From Orobanche coerulescens (lineage: Eukaryota; Streptophyta; Magnoliopsida; Lamiales; Orobanchaceae): 64,000 nucleotides of DNA. Where the stretch lies: assembly GCA_033398695.1 (NCBI GenBank), contig JAWKAU010000038.1, positions 310,001 through 374,000 of the forward strand, in the 5' to 3' direction. Each line of letters opens with the position of its first letter. Position 1 is the first letter of the stretch. Under the pieces are notes generated by a model. That model saw only the letters and a program-made list of their open reading frames with translations, was not told where the DNA came from and did not search any database. Below, piece by piece: positions 35,278 to 46,967 of the stretch. Made by a program: the position numbers and the translations under genes.

Positions 35278-37239
35278 TCAACTTTGACTAAAACGCCCTC
35301 TATCACACCCTCGGATATTTGATGGATCTACCGCCAATTGTAGAGAGATCTGCCGCTTGGCTTCCCCAATCTCCAACTTTTTAAAAATAGAAAGGGGCAT
35401 AAGATTTATATCGCCCCGAGATCGCATAGGCTCTCTCAAAAGATGAATTTCCGATGATGCAAGGGATTGTGAAACTTCCTGATCTCTCAATTTAGGTGGG
35501 AGCTTCTTTTGTAAAATAGCGCTGCACTCCTCCGTTAAAGCGACCGTCTCATATTCCTCAAGCTTTCGTTTATTGGACAAGATCTCTTTCATGAACTTGA
35601 CGTAACTCGGCATCTGCTCCAATGCGTCGGCGAACGGAATGTTTATGTGCAATTTCTTGAAAACGTCTAGGAATTTTGAAAACTGCTTGTCCAGTTTTTG
35701 CTTTTGGAAACGCTGTGGGAATGGAATTTGAGGAGTGGGCTGAGTAGTCGATACTTCCTTTGGCTTTGGCGCCTCTTCCTTTTCCTTCTCGTTTTGCTCG
35801 ATCTGCTGCTCTTTGTCAAAACTAGGCTGCCCTTTTAACTCTTTTCCGCTTCGTAATTCGATCGCTTGCACATTTTCCTTTGATTTCACTTCGGCTGCGC
35901 TGGGCGAGGCACTTTGAGACCGAGAGGACAATAAATTAGCAATCTGCCCCATTTGTGTTTCTAGATTTCGGATGGAGGTCGAATGATTTTGGAGGGTCGT
36001 CTCGGTGTGGGTCATGAATTGGCTTGTGTTAGCCGCCAATTGAGCAAGAGCATCTTCCAAAGATACCTTTGGTGATTGAGGGGGCTGCTGTGGGGGTTGC
36101 ACAAAGTGAGGTTGTGGAGGCTTCATAGCTTGCCCATTTCTCCATGGAAAATTTTGTTGATTCCTCCACCCTTGATTATAAGTGCTGGGGTAAAAATTGC
36201 TTTGTCGATTTCCATTGGCCACGAATTGAGCTTGCTCCATCTGATGTTGCTCGAACGGATTTCCAACTAGACATTCCGCGCTCGGGTGTGATCCGTTACA
36301 CCAATTGCATGTCTCAATGGTAACGGGGGCTGGTGCGTGCGAAAATGTCTGGAGCTGTTGTGTCAAAGCGGCGACTTGAGCTGACAAGGTGGAAATTGGA
36401 TCATTGCTTGAAACTTCCATGACTCTCTTCGGTGTCAATCTTTCCGATTGCCATTGGTATGCGTTTTCGGCCATATCTTCCAAAAGCACGTGTGCCTCGG
36501 CCATAGATTTTCCCATGAAGGTCCCACCCGAGGCCGCATCCACGAGAGTGCGTGTAGACGCACTCAAACCATTATAGAACGTATGCAGCTGAAGCCAATC
36601 AGGAATGCCGTGATGAGGGCATCTTCGTAGCAATTCTTTATATCGCTCTCACGCCTCGTGGAGCGATTCCATATCGTACTGGGCAAAAGTGGTTATTTCG
36701 TTTCTCAACCTTTCCGTCTTAGCTGGTGGAAAGAATTTGGCAAGGAAGGCTTGCGCTAACCTCTCCCATGTTGTAATCGACCCCGGCGGTAAGGAATTTA
36801 ACCAAAACTTTGCTTTATCCCTCAAAGAGAAAGGGAAAAGCCTCAATCGGATGGCATCGTCGGTGACACCATTAGTTTTGAATGTATCGCATATCTCAAG
36901 GAAAGAAGCAATGTGGGCATTCGGGTCGTCCTTCGGCAGTCCACAGAATGGGCTCGCCTGCACCATCTGAATAATGGCGGGCTTGATCTCAAAATTATTT
37001 GCTTGGATAGTGGGACGCCGAATTCCCGAAAAATTAGCGTTGAGCTGCGGCATGGCATAATCCCGAAGAGCTAGTTCCGGTTGAACTTGCCGCACTTGGT
37101 TGTCTCCTCCCTGGATTTCGATATTCTCGGCCATGATGACCGTCGCCTGCAACTCTCTTTTCTCCTTTTTGTTCCTTCTTAGAGTGCGCTCGAGCTCGGT
37201 GTCCAAAGGTAGTAGGACTTCGTTACCGAGTCTTCTCAT
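35278..37239 (-). pseudogene. D: gag and start of protease
   Basis: Start at 37239, 145 bp from the 5' LTR. Gag with NNFEIKPAIIQMVQ, FWLNSLPPGSITTWE and AKFFPPAKT. A single in-frame TGA at about 36646-36648 replaces an expected Trp before ERYKELL; the frame then continues with CPHHGIPDWLQLHTFYNGL to the linker (QSNFYPSTYNQGWRNQQNF). The protease active-site region at about 35410-35440 is scrambled just before INLMPLSIFKKL, so the catalytic Asp is lost, and the frame ends at 35278. No classical CCHC knuckle, only a CNWCNGSH remnant, as usual for Athila. Confidence 0.88.
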
Positions 37240-37360
37240 GCACTACACAAAAGGTCCTGAAAGGAAAAACAAATAAACGAAATTAAATACACAAAAATAA
37301 AAAATAAAACGTTCAAATTAAGACTGGAAATACTTAAATCGATATTAGAAAAATTTCAAT

Positions 37361-37377
37361 CCCCGGCAACGGCGCCA
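37361..37377 (-). other. D: primer-binding site
   Basis: TGGCGCCGTTGCCGGGG on the minus strand, 6 bp inside the 5' LTR. It is the classic Athila/Tat primer site, usually assigned to tRNA-Asp. Confidence 0.88.
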
Positions 37378-37383
37378 AAAACT

Positions 37384-38701
37384 TGTTGCGATATTTCCTA
37401 CACGCAAGTGCACGTCATCGTTTACAAGTAATAAAGTGATAAGTAGAGTATCGTTCCCACGAGGATTGAATCTCTAACTACCGTTTTTTTTTCGTATTCC
37501 AATTTTATCTGAACAATCGAAAATGGGTTTTTGCGATTAATAACTAAAAGAAGTACTAAAAGACTAAACAGTAGAAAACAATATCTTGGATAAAATAAAT
37601 CAAATGATGAATTAGTCTAGGGTTCTGAATCCACCTTAGTTTATCTGAATTTACTCTCGATTATCCGTACTAAATAATTTTCCCAATTTATTGAAGGCGG
37701 AGATTGCTAATATATTCTACCGCCTCTCCCGAGGTCAATAGATTTATCTAACGGCGACTAACGCACTCTATCCCTAGGTGAATTATCTCGTCGATAGGCA
37801 AAAAGCATGAAATCTCCTAAAGGCCACGTAGTTCCTATGAGTATATTCCTATCTCACAGAATAAAACGGTCCTCACCAATAGTTCCTCACCAAATCTCCT
37901 CTCCCGATTCGAAGTGAATGATTAAATCAATACAACTATTGGCCAGATAATTGCAAGCATTAAACGTACTTGGGAAAACTCAATAAAAAGGTAATAAATT
38001 GGATAATCTCAATCAATTCACAAACAAAGGTTTCATCAAAACCCTAGATTAGGGCTTTAGCGACATACTAAAAGCGAAAATACAGAATAAATAAACGAAA
38101 GCATAAAATTCAAACGCAGATGAAGCTCGGATTCCTCCGTTCTTCGCCTTCCGCCTCGCCTTGAATTCTTCCGCTTCCTCCTCTTCGCCGTCTCCAAGCT
38201 TAAGCTCTCAAAGGTTTGATTCAATGATTCCTGATGATTTAATTAGGGTCTTAAACCCTATTTATAGCTCAAGACATCGAAATCGCGTCCGTATTAGTCG
38301 GTCGAAAACTGGCTTCGAAACGGCCCAAAATCCACGCAGACCTACAAAACCCGCCAAGTGTGCCGCGACTCACTAAACCTGTGCCGCGGCACATCGCCAA
38401 AAGCTGAATGCCTGGGCGTAAATAAATTCTTCTGTGCCGCGGCTCACCTGGGCTGTGCCGCGGCACAGAGTACAGATTACTCGCCCTTCGGTGGTGTCTT
38501 CTGTGCCGCGGCTCAGCTTCCTTGTGCCGCGGCTCATAGTCCAGTTTTGCCGTTTTCGCCCGTTTTGCCTCGTTTTAGCTTCCGGACTTCAATTTCCTGT
38601 CAATCATACAAAATTAAGGCATTAAAAGCTCATTTAGACGATTTCACTCATCAAAACACTACAAAATAATGATAAATAAGCGTATAAAAATACGCCTAAC
38701 A
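37384..38701 (-). repeat. D: 5' LTR
   Basis: 1318 bp, 18 bp shorter than the 3' LTR. Most length differences are one- or two-base losses where the other copy has CTG or CAG. U3 array at 38358-38545 has the same six motifs, one of which reads GCCGCGACTCAC. Confidence 0.92.
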
Positions 38702-39429
38702 ACTGCCCCGATCCATACGCAAGTTAACGTACGCAACCCTCTCAAGGTTACACGCAATCAAAGGGTAACGTACGCTATGTGACAAAGTAACGTACGCTAA
38801 GACCTCTCCATAAACTTCTGTCCCAACCAATAGGTATGTTAACGTACGTAATGGAATGATAATAACATACGTAAGGCAGACTTAGTTAACGTACATTATC
38901 TGCTGAAGCTAGCGTACGTAAGCTTGATGCAGTACAGAGCTGCTGCTGTCCGATTCACTGTGCAAGGGTATCTACAGACGCGACAAACACGAGCCACCAT
39001 GATTAAATAATTCAAGAGGTACAATAGCCATAACATGAGTCTAAATGCCAAAAAAACATGTGATATATGTATCCCAGAGGTTTGGGAAAAACAAATACGA
39101 AGATAACCATCCAAAACTTTGGAAAATTACAAAATGGGCCAAACGCCCGATAATCACGATACGAGGCTGAATGATAACTCTGGAGTTCGCACATGACTAA
39201 AAATGTTAAGTGAACTTGTAGGAACAACAAAACAATAGTTTCGAACAAGATTCGTGAGAATCGAATCCAAACGCGGAAAAGTCGTAATAATATGCAGATT
39301 AATCCGAAACAATATCAAAAGTCGCCCGAATGATGAAAAGTGCAGAAAAAAACATGTCCAAAATGTGTTCATGAACACAAGCGATCACTCGCACCATCAA
39401 ATCCATAAATGAAAAATACGGATATTACA
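38702..39429 (-). mobile_element. E: LTR fragment, U3 part (right of D)
   Basis: Starts with the ACTGC target duplication, continues the CGTACG array to about 38925 (GTTAACGTACGCAAC, GTAACGTACGCTA, TTAACGTACGTAATG), and ends at minus-strand TGTAATATCCG (39429). The following base pairs are not a PPT, so this is a 5' or solo LTR end. Confidence 0.75.
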
Positions 39430-39435
39430 TTGCTA

Positions 39436-40230
39436 ACGAATCACATAACAAATTCCCAGTAGATGTAGATGCAACACAGAATTTGGTGCCTCCGAATACA
39501 CAAAAGGAGAGGTGTGGCATTGAAACTGATGAGCACATTACAAATGAGAAGGAAAATAAGAAACAAAACTTTGATGGACCAGAAATTGATGGTAATTACT
39601 TTGGTGATGTTACCCCACCGATGCAATCATGGGGAATAGATGACGGGTATGCACCAAGAGATGATGGTGGTGAGGAGCAAGAAGTAGAAAAGTTTGATGA
39701 GAGAACAAATAATGAATACACATAGTTCAAATTAGTGGAGATTCTCCCCATGTGCCCCCCCCCCCCCCCGACACTTGAGGCTAGAGTTAACGCTATGGAA
39801 ACCATATGGTGCCAAGTATCTCAAATTTTGAATACAAAACTTATTGGGCAAAGCATTATAAATGTCAGAAACTCTGCCATGCTCACTGATAATCTACTTA
39901 GACAACAAATCAAACTCATCGAGGAACTAAAAGATTGCATGACTGAGATGCCCAAAAATATGAATTCGACAATACGGTCCGTGATGTCTTAGTTTGTTAC
40001 TAAAGAGCGTCAATCTGATAGCAATAAAAAAAGGCATAACAACCGCAACTTTGTTGTCTAATTACGCAAACTCGAATGATATCTTTAAAAATATCAAGGT
40101 ACTCATATGCAATCCAATATCATCAGAAGAAGAAATTGTTCAGTTCATTTTCAACGAAAAATTATCTCAGAGGTTTGCACTTCTTACAATTGTTGAAATG
40201 TTTGTTGATGAGATGATGCATGTATAAACA
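39436..40230 (+). pseudogene. Coding remnants upstream of the Ulp1-like domain
   Basis: Three broken pieces: an acidic stretch (39436-39725, ending NNEYT); a helical piece after a C-run at 39757-39770 (39779-39990, with LLRQQIKLIEELKDCMTEM); and a piece at 39994-40227 with EEEIVQFIFNEKL. The last resembles the region just before the catalytic domain of plant Ulp1-like proteases carried by DNA transposons. They may be exons of the next feature. Function not shown. Confidence 0.35.
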
Positions 40231-40264
40231 AATATGATTCTTATTCTTTTTACCCTTCTTGCAG

Positions 40265-41383
40265 CACAACTGTGATCAACTACGGAAGATATCATCTTAG
40301 TAGGGAAGATGTAAGAACCTTAGGACCGGAGTGTAAAATCAGGGGGACCGTGAGTATTAATTTGAAAAGTTAATTCAATCTATTTTCTAGTTCGTGATTT
40401 TGTTATTTCTAATTGTATTTTCCATATGTGTTTATAGATCATTGATGATGTATCATATATGTGCACTCTTAATGAAAGAATTAGAACATTCTTTGCTCCT
40501 AATTGGTTTTCCCATCAATTATGACGGTACGCATGCCAATATCTTAATATTCTATTGTGCATACCCAAACTCAACGTTGGTTATGTGTGCTATATTTTTT
40601 TGGGAGCAGAGGCATATACTCGATGGAAAAAAAGATGATGATACATTGTTGGATTGGTACTTCAAAGGAAATGGAAATTTCACCAACTCGATTGAACATC
40701 TTGAACGAGTTCAGTTTCCCATCCATGATCAGAAAGACCATTGGTTCTTGGTAATAGTCTATTTTAATTTAAATGTAATTGACATGTGTGATACAGCTCC
40801 TGATCGTAGTAATAAGGAGCAAAGGAGAAATCTTATTGAAAGAGTGGTACGACTTCTCTTTCTACTCATATACATTTTTAATTTGTTGTAGTTCATTTAT
40901 AAAAAGAGAGTTATGTAATAATACTATGGTATCATGCCTCAACTGATGCTTTCAGATGTAGGTCCAAAGATTTGACGTGTTGATGTACAAGTACGCTGGA
41001 AAGAACTACAAAGCGAAGGATGTAAATACTTTTCTTTATTAAGATATGAGTTGGGTACCTAGACAAAACAATGTGGTTTGTAACATTTATCTAAAAAATT
41101 GTTGAAATGTTTGATTTTATAACTTGGAAAAATTAAATGGTTTTATCATTTAAATAGGTACTATTGTGGATTATACGTTTCCTTGTTGATGCTATTCGAA
41201 AAAGAAGTCCAATGCATTAGGACAATGGTAAATTACATTTGAAATGGGTAGTTATTATGTTGATTATCTTTTACCAAAATAATGTGTTTCTTGTTTAATT
41301 TATTTTTGTAGGAAGAATCTAAAATGGCCCGTCAAAAATTGGCAGTGATAACGTACAAAAATAGTGCAAACAAATTTGTTTAG
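40265..41383 (+). pseudogene. Ulp1-like (C48) cysteine protease, split by introns
   Basis: Exon-like blocks with good splice signals: 40265-40349 (INYGRYHLSREDVRTLG, then GTGAGT); 40438 onward (IIDDVSYMCTLNERIRTFF, after TTTATAG); to 40846 with KDHWFLVIVYFNLNVIDMCD, the expected His and Asp region; 41158-41227 with YYCGLYVSLLMLFE, the expected Cys in the CG context; and 41312-41383 ending KNSANKFV-stop. The last two join in phase. A stop at 40522-40524 and a frame change before the His block are not explained by an obvious intron, so I call it broken. Such proteases remove SUMO or similar tags, and plant genomes carry many copies inside Mutator-like transposons. Confidence 0.6.
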
Positions 41384-42378
41384 AAATAAGTATATAGTGG
41401 TGCTTGTCAATATTTTAGTGTGACACCTATCCATTAGTAATTCTTAGTTTCTCTGATCTTAACATAATTAGCAGTGTAATTTTGTTTTTCGATTTCACAA
41501 ACACTATGTGATGGGGTTGAAGATTCAAAAGTAATGCTTAAATTGTCCTTGGTAGTTAAATTATTTGTTAATTTTTGTTTTTTGATATATTGAGTTGGTT
41601 GGCTAATCTATGGAAGAAACATGGATTGTAGATATTTCAAGATGAATTTGTTAATATGAGTTATATTAATATAAGCATTTATTGTATTAATAATCACAAC
41701 ACGTCTATGCTTTAGATTCCGAACTGGCGCTCTCTTATAGTCGTTGCACAATCTTCAACTAAAATGAACTGTTGACAAGTGAAGTTGTTGAGTTGTGCTG
41801 GAGTTGCAGGACCAGTTATTTGGCATGCTTCTGGACCAGTTGACATCTGTCATAAAAGTTCACTTGTGAGTTCTTGACAAAATCACATAACTTATTCGTG
41901 CAAGAAATAACCTTAACAAATTGCATCTAACACACATTTTAAATTAAAAGACATGAATTTAAAAAACATACTGGAGACACAAGTGATTTTCCTATCACAA
42001 TCGGTATGCACCAACTACCAAGGCTCGACCTTAAGCCCTTATAATTGCTATCATAGACGAATGGACTAAGTGACTAGACACATCCAGGATGCTATCATAT
42101 ATTTGCTGAATTTGACATACCTGGGCCTGCCACCATATTAAATTGAAAATCATATATATAGTTGAGTAAGAATAACATCTAATGATATTCTTTCGAAAAG
42201 AAAACAGAGTAAAAGTGTACAAAATAGTTGCTTCTTCCATTTTCCAAATAATTGCAAATAACTCAGAATTGCTGGGAGTTTCAATGCCTATTGTTCAATA
42301 CATTTGCATAACCAGAGGTTTCTAAAAATTATAAAAACATCGGTAAAGTTCAATTTCATATTACGTTCATAATCTCCT
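41384..42378 (+). other. AT-rich stretch, no gene seen
   Basis: No supported coding frame, LTR end or repeat. Likely the 3' flank of the Ulp1-like gene or its carrier transposon. No terminal inverted repeat was recognised. Confidence 0.4.
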
Positions 42379-42690
42379 GTGATCTATGATAATAAAAGAT
42401 GGCCTCGAAATGAAAAAGATGCAGCTGAGCACTTTGGCTTATCTCCTGAAAATTTCAAGTTGGTAGTTGACTTTCAATACTCTGATGTCAAACAAAGGGA
42501 TGCCAAGCCCAAGTCAGGAAAATTTAAAGCAGCTTATGCAGAAGTTGAAGCACAACATGAAAAGATTCTAAAGAAGAAGAAGACAAGTCATGGTTGTCAA
42601 GTGAGACTACAATTTTATATCCAAGAGTTTTTTAGCATCTCACAGAAGCTAGTGAAGCTATTAAGACACAAGAAGTCAGGGAAACACTGA
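42379..42690 (+). CDS. Unidentified small reading frame
   Basis: 103 codons, hydrophilic, with RWPRNEKDAAEHFGLSPENF and a Lys/Glu-rich helical end (AEVEAQHEKILKKKK). I do not recognise the family. Codon content looks more gene-like than the surroundings. Another coding-like piece (SLMFKALKSDITKVKFKLL, about 42698-42755) follows in a different frame, hinting at a spliced or broken gene fragment. Confidence 0.3.
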   Translation: MIYDNKRWPRNEKDAAEHFGLSPENFKLVVDFQYSDVKQRDAKPKSGKFKAAYAEVEAQHEKILKKKKTSHGCQVRLQFYIQEFFSISQKLVKLLRHKKSGKH

Positions 42691-42825
42691 AGGCTTCTTC
42701 ACTAATGTTTAAAGCCCTTAAATCAGATATCACTAAAGTTAAATTTAAATTATTGGCTCATGGTGTGAAAGGTTTTGTCTGAGGAGGCAAAGTAGAAGCA
42801 GTAATTTCCAATGACCTCTTGGATC

Positions 42826-43030
42826 TTTTTGTAATTACTCAAAAACCTCAGTGGAGGTTCTGTAATTATCCAGATATAACAACAAAACAACACGAGAAGA
42901 AAAAAAATATCTTTGAACACAATTTTTGTAATTACTCAAAAACCTCGGGGGAGGTTCAGTAATTATTCAAACAGAAAATTGTTCAAGCTAAAACAACACA
43001 AGAAGAAGAAAAAACATCTTTGAACACAAA
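42826..43030 (+). repeat. Tandem duplication, period about 97 bp
   Basis: Two copies starting TTTTTGTAATTACTCAAAAA, each with a GGAGGTTC(A/T)GTAATTA part, ACAACAC(G/A)AGAAGAA and ATCTTTGAACACAA. Confidence 0.8.
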
Positions 43031-43100
43031 CAAGATAGACCCAAGAATAAAAAACAACCAAATTTCTTTACATAAACAGCAAAATCTGTAGGTCACAAGT

Positions 43101-44646
43101 TGTCAGGAATAAGTCTAGGGGGGTGAATAGACTTATTAAAACTCTTTTCCCGAAAGTCAGGTGAGTTTCTCAGCTGTGGTAAGTACATATGACTTAAAGT
43201 CATCTGCAGACAAGATATGCGGAAGACACAGCTAATGACGATAGCAGGTAACTTAATGTTCTCTGCAGATACTAACTAAAGGAACAATAAATATGTATGC
43301 AGCAGGTAAGTATGATGTTCGATGCAGTAAACTACGCAGGCACTTATAGTGGTTTCAGGGGTGGGATAATTCTCTACTAATCCACTTCTCTCCAAACCAA
43401 TTGGAGATAAATTCACTATAACTGTCAACTAGTGATAAAGGTTAAAATGAATTTTGCCTAGTTACAATAGCTTCCAACCAGTGGAAACCCGTGGCCATTG
43501 CAACTCCCTTGACTGCCTAGCACCTCCTGATTGAAAACCCTTGGATGCCTCAACAATGCTCGAGTTGTATATCACCGTCCAATCAAGAACCCGTGGATGC
43601 GTTTACAGTCTCTTTACTTTCAAGAACCTCGTTCAAGAAAGCAACCCCGTACTCAAGTTTTTAGACAATAGTGTTTGTCTTCTCCAACAAAGAGCTTCTT
43701 TGGATATGATCTCTTAAGCTTGCTCTTTCACGATACTATAGAATGCTTTGATTGCTTGAATGCTTTGATCGCTTGAAAGTTTGTTTGCACCGTTCGTTCT
43801 GTATTCGTATATTTTGCTCAAATGATATCTCCGGATATTTATAGTACGATCCTTGAGCTTCCTTCATAGCCGTTGCATTACTGTAACAAATCCGTCCGTT
43901 GGAGAGTGGACTTATTTGTTTATCTTATCAATCCATTGCAAGGCTTTGATTCCCTTTTCAATTCCGACCGTGGAAGGACTTTCTTCGTTTAACACTGTTT
44001 ATTCTTGACTAGAATAAGTATAAAGTCTTCAGAGTGCGGATCTTGATGAATATTTAATTCCTTGCTTTTCGGGAATCTTTCAAGTTTGTATCCTACGTCC
44101 GCATGTGTCTTTCCGTGATTGTTGACTTTCAACTCTTGCTGATGTGGACTGAGTATCTTGGCTGATGTCTTGACTGAGAACTTGTCTTCTAATTCTTGGT
44201 CAAGGATGTCTGAGGTGCAGTCAACCTTCTCTGATGTAAAGTTATCTGATGTGAAGTCCTATGAAGTTCTCTGACTTAGAGCTTCGCTGAGTTCTCTGAT
44301 CTGAGGTTCTCTGCCCTGGACTTCTCTGATATGAAGTTCTCTGCTCTGAAGTTCTCTGCTCTGATTTGAACTTATCTGAGATAAACTTCTCTGAGATTCT
44401 TTGACTTGAACTTCTATGACTTGAACTTCTCTGTGATAAGGTTCTCTGTTCTGATCTGAAGTTCTCTGAGATAAACTGCTCTGATACACGCAGTTCTATA
44501 CTTAGTCAATAATACTTAGCCTAAACTAATAAGGCCTATAGAAGACACTCATTTTGGTTATTCTTTACATTTTTTCAAGTACTTACATTTGAATAATTAA
44601 TCAATACAAGCATGACATCATCAAAATCTAATAAGTATTCCTAACA
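43101..44646 (-). repeat. J: 3' LTR of a SIRE-like copia element
   Basis: Minus strand TGTTAGGAATACTTATTAG (44646) to GACTTATTCCTGACA (43101), 1546 bp, with near-perfect short inverted ends. TATAAAT on the minus strand at 43843-43837. A purine tract precedes it at 44647-44660 (AAATAGGGGGAATT on the minus strand), so this is the 3' LTR. Confidence 0.8.
44200..44480 (-). repeat. Short tandem repeat in J U3
   Basis: About 18 irregular copies of a 13-16 bp unit around GAAGTTCTCTGATCTG. A 76-residue open frame over it is a by-product. Confidence 0.8.
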
Positions 44647-45618
44647 AATTCCCCCTATTTTGATGATGGCAAAACTAAAAGTATTCAAATGTAAGCAAGT
44701 CTGCACATGATACAGTGCAAGACACAAATCAAACTCAGTCTTCCTTTGAGACAACTAGTGGTTGTCATTCAAATAACTGTTATAAAACTTTATTGATACT
44801 ACATTACAGTGCAGTCATTGAGTGATACAAAATACAGGTAAATTACAAGTGTTGCAAAATTTTACAAGTAAATTTTTAAGCAAAAAATTACAAGTAAATT
44901 ACAAGTCTAGTCTATCTCCCTCTTCCTCTTCCACTTGAGACCTTCAGCTTTGATGGAGGGATAGACCTTAAAATCATCGATTGGCTTTTTGGAAACTGGA
45001 GCTAGTCCATATTTCCTTCTGACTACCAAGGATGCAAACTCTAGTTCCTCGTGAGATGTGAAGTTATGCTCAACACATAGTTTCTTAATCTCCTTCTGAA
45101 GAGCCAGCTCATCCAGATCATTATTTATCAAGGTGGGGGATTCTTTAGGTGTGATTGGGGATCATAGGATATGCATCAATTTTTTTGGCATATTTCTTCA
45201 GAACAGTCCAGAGTTTTGGCCAAGTTGAGGACATGAAATTTATGAACGACTGCTGTGGGGAGCAATCTTTATCCTGGAGCAACTCCCAGAGATAGTATTT
45301 TTCTATGAATTGTTTCTTTGCTCCTCCCCACATATGTGCCATCTCAGCAGGTAAGAATTCCTCAACGAACCATAACTCTTTTCCCTCCCATTGAAATCTT
45401 TTCTCAAGTTCCTGCCTGGTCCTTCTCTTCTTGGCTACAGGTTGATCTTCAGATGGTGCAGCCATCTCCTTTCGCTTCAGATGAGAAGTTCCATCTTGGA
45501 TGAGAGGTAAGGTTTTTCTGGTATCCCTTCTGTGCTCTTGCCTTTGCCTTCTTCCATGACTTGCCTATCTTCCCCCTCTTCCCCCTGTCTGAACTCAGGT
45601 GCTCTGACTTACTCTTTT
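44647..45618 (-). pseudogene. J: 3'-terminal ORF of a SIRE-like element
   Basis: Coding pieces on the minus strand in three frames: 45618-45449 (Lys-rich, KKAKARAQKGYQKN), 45465-45145 (KKRRTRQELEKRFQWEGKE, WFVEEFLPAEMAHMWGGAKKQF) and 45131-44907 (ending KWKRKREID). Between pol and the 3' LTR, SIRE elements often carry an extra env-like ORF, and this fits by position only. No signal peptide or membrane segment is evident. The 5' side is cut by G's LTR. About 250 bp before the PPT are noncoding. Confidence 0.45.
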
Positions 45619-46854
45619 TGTTGGGATAACAATCCCTATATCGAAAGATCTTGATAAGAGTGTTTTGACAATGTGCCAACCCAGCATACAGCAAGCTGCT
45701 GTATCGAAAGTCTAATCAAAGTGACTAATCATGTATCGAAGACTTCTCATCATACCATCATACAACAACAGAGTCTATAAAGCGCTAAGTATGGAAGTTG
45801 TCTCTCCATACAGCAAACATTCCATACAGCGACTTCTCCTCTATAGCCTACAGTAAAAATGGATACAGCATTCAAGCTGTGAAGTATTGAGACCTTCAAT
45901 ACATATCGAAACAGGACTGAAGACCGTTTGAAAAGGAATCTTTGGTATTCACTAAAATCAAGTCCCGTTTGATAAAGAAGTATATAAATACTGAAAGGAT
46001 AAAGTATTTAAAGACTGAAAGTCGACAGAGATATTCAAACCACGCAAAATCCGGATCTTGGTCTATTCAAGTCAACTATCTAGTTGTCACGGAATCTTGG
46101 TCAAACGGATCTTTCACGATGGATATATTTAGAAGGCTATATATATATATATGTATATATCCAAGAGTTTGAAGATCAGTTACCAATAATTACAAGCAAC
46201 CAAAAGCGCTTACACGAATATTCCAAGCAGACATATTTCTTCAAGTATACTGCATATTCTGAGAGAAGAAATATCCAAAGTGCTCAACCTTGAACAACAC
46301 ATTATCAGCTAAAGATCAAGAAAGTCAAGATGTTGTTCAAACTATCGTTCTATCATTAAACAAACCCATCAGCCCTGTGTGGACTGAGAAAACATTGCTT
46401 TTCCCGAACTGTGTGTGACGGACTTGCATTGAAGAGACAAAGCTTCGGAACTATGTGTGAAGAAGTCAGTCAAGTGAAAGCCTAAACCAATCTGTGTGAA
46501 CGGTTGAAAGCTCCGATCATTGTATCAATCTGTGTGAATGATATATTGATAGGTTTGATTATAAATACATAGTTGTGTACGTAGTATTTATAATAAACAT
46601 TTTCACTCATGTGTGGAGGACCAGTGGACATAGAGGGGTTTACCTCGAACCACTTTAATTACCGTGTCATTTAACTTCTGCATTTACTGTTTTAATATCT
46701 GTGATTATTTTTAAGTATACACTTCATATCTAGTTGCTGTATTTATAGCAACCTACTTTAACAAGACTTCCGCTACGCACTCAGATTTGAAAATCGTACA
46801 ACTTGTTGTTTAAAACTCTTTCCAAGCTGTATTATGTATACTTATTAGCCAACA
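45619..46854 (+). repeat. G: 5' LTR
   Basis: TGTTGGGATAAC to TTAGCCAACA, 1236 bp, followed by AG and the PBS. Rich in (C)ATACAGC / GCTGTAT words (45690-45880). Likely TATA box in the (TA)n run at 46138-46152. Confidence 0.8.
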
Positions 46855-46856
46855 AG

Positions 46857-46870
46857 TGGTATCGGAGCGG
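46857..46870 (+). other. G: primer-binding site
   Basis: TGGTATCGGAGCGG, initiator-Met tRNA type, 2 bp after the LTR. Confidence 0.85.
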
Positions 46871-46967
46871 TTGATTCTAAAAAGAATCAGTCGGATTTTT
46901 AACCGAATCAGATCCTTAAATAACTTATTTTTGTTTTAAATAGTCTTTTTCTTCCCTATATTCTCAT

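Larger units (their letters stand above)
28192..38701 (-). mobile_element. D: Athila-lineage Ty3/gypsy retrotransposon
   Basis: Structurally complete on the minus strand: 5' LTR (37384-38701), PBS (37361-37377), gag-pol (31956-37239), long 3' noncoding region, PPT (29530-29542), 3' LTR (28192-29527), and the target duplication ACTGC (28187-28191 and 38702-38706). 10,510 bp. Coding sequence is broken by at least two nonsense codons and several frame changes, so it is not autonomous now. Confidence 0.92.

Noticed and set aside
39757..39770. C-run as a deliberate slippage site
   Set aside because: A homopolymer run in a decayed gene region; more likely a sequence-length uncertainty.
44259..44489. 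76-codon Ser/Glu/Arg-rich frame
   Set aside because: Produced by the short tandem repeat in J's LTR.
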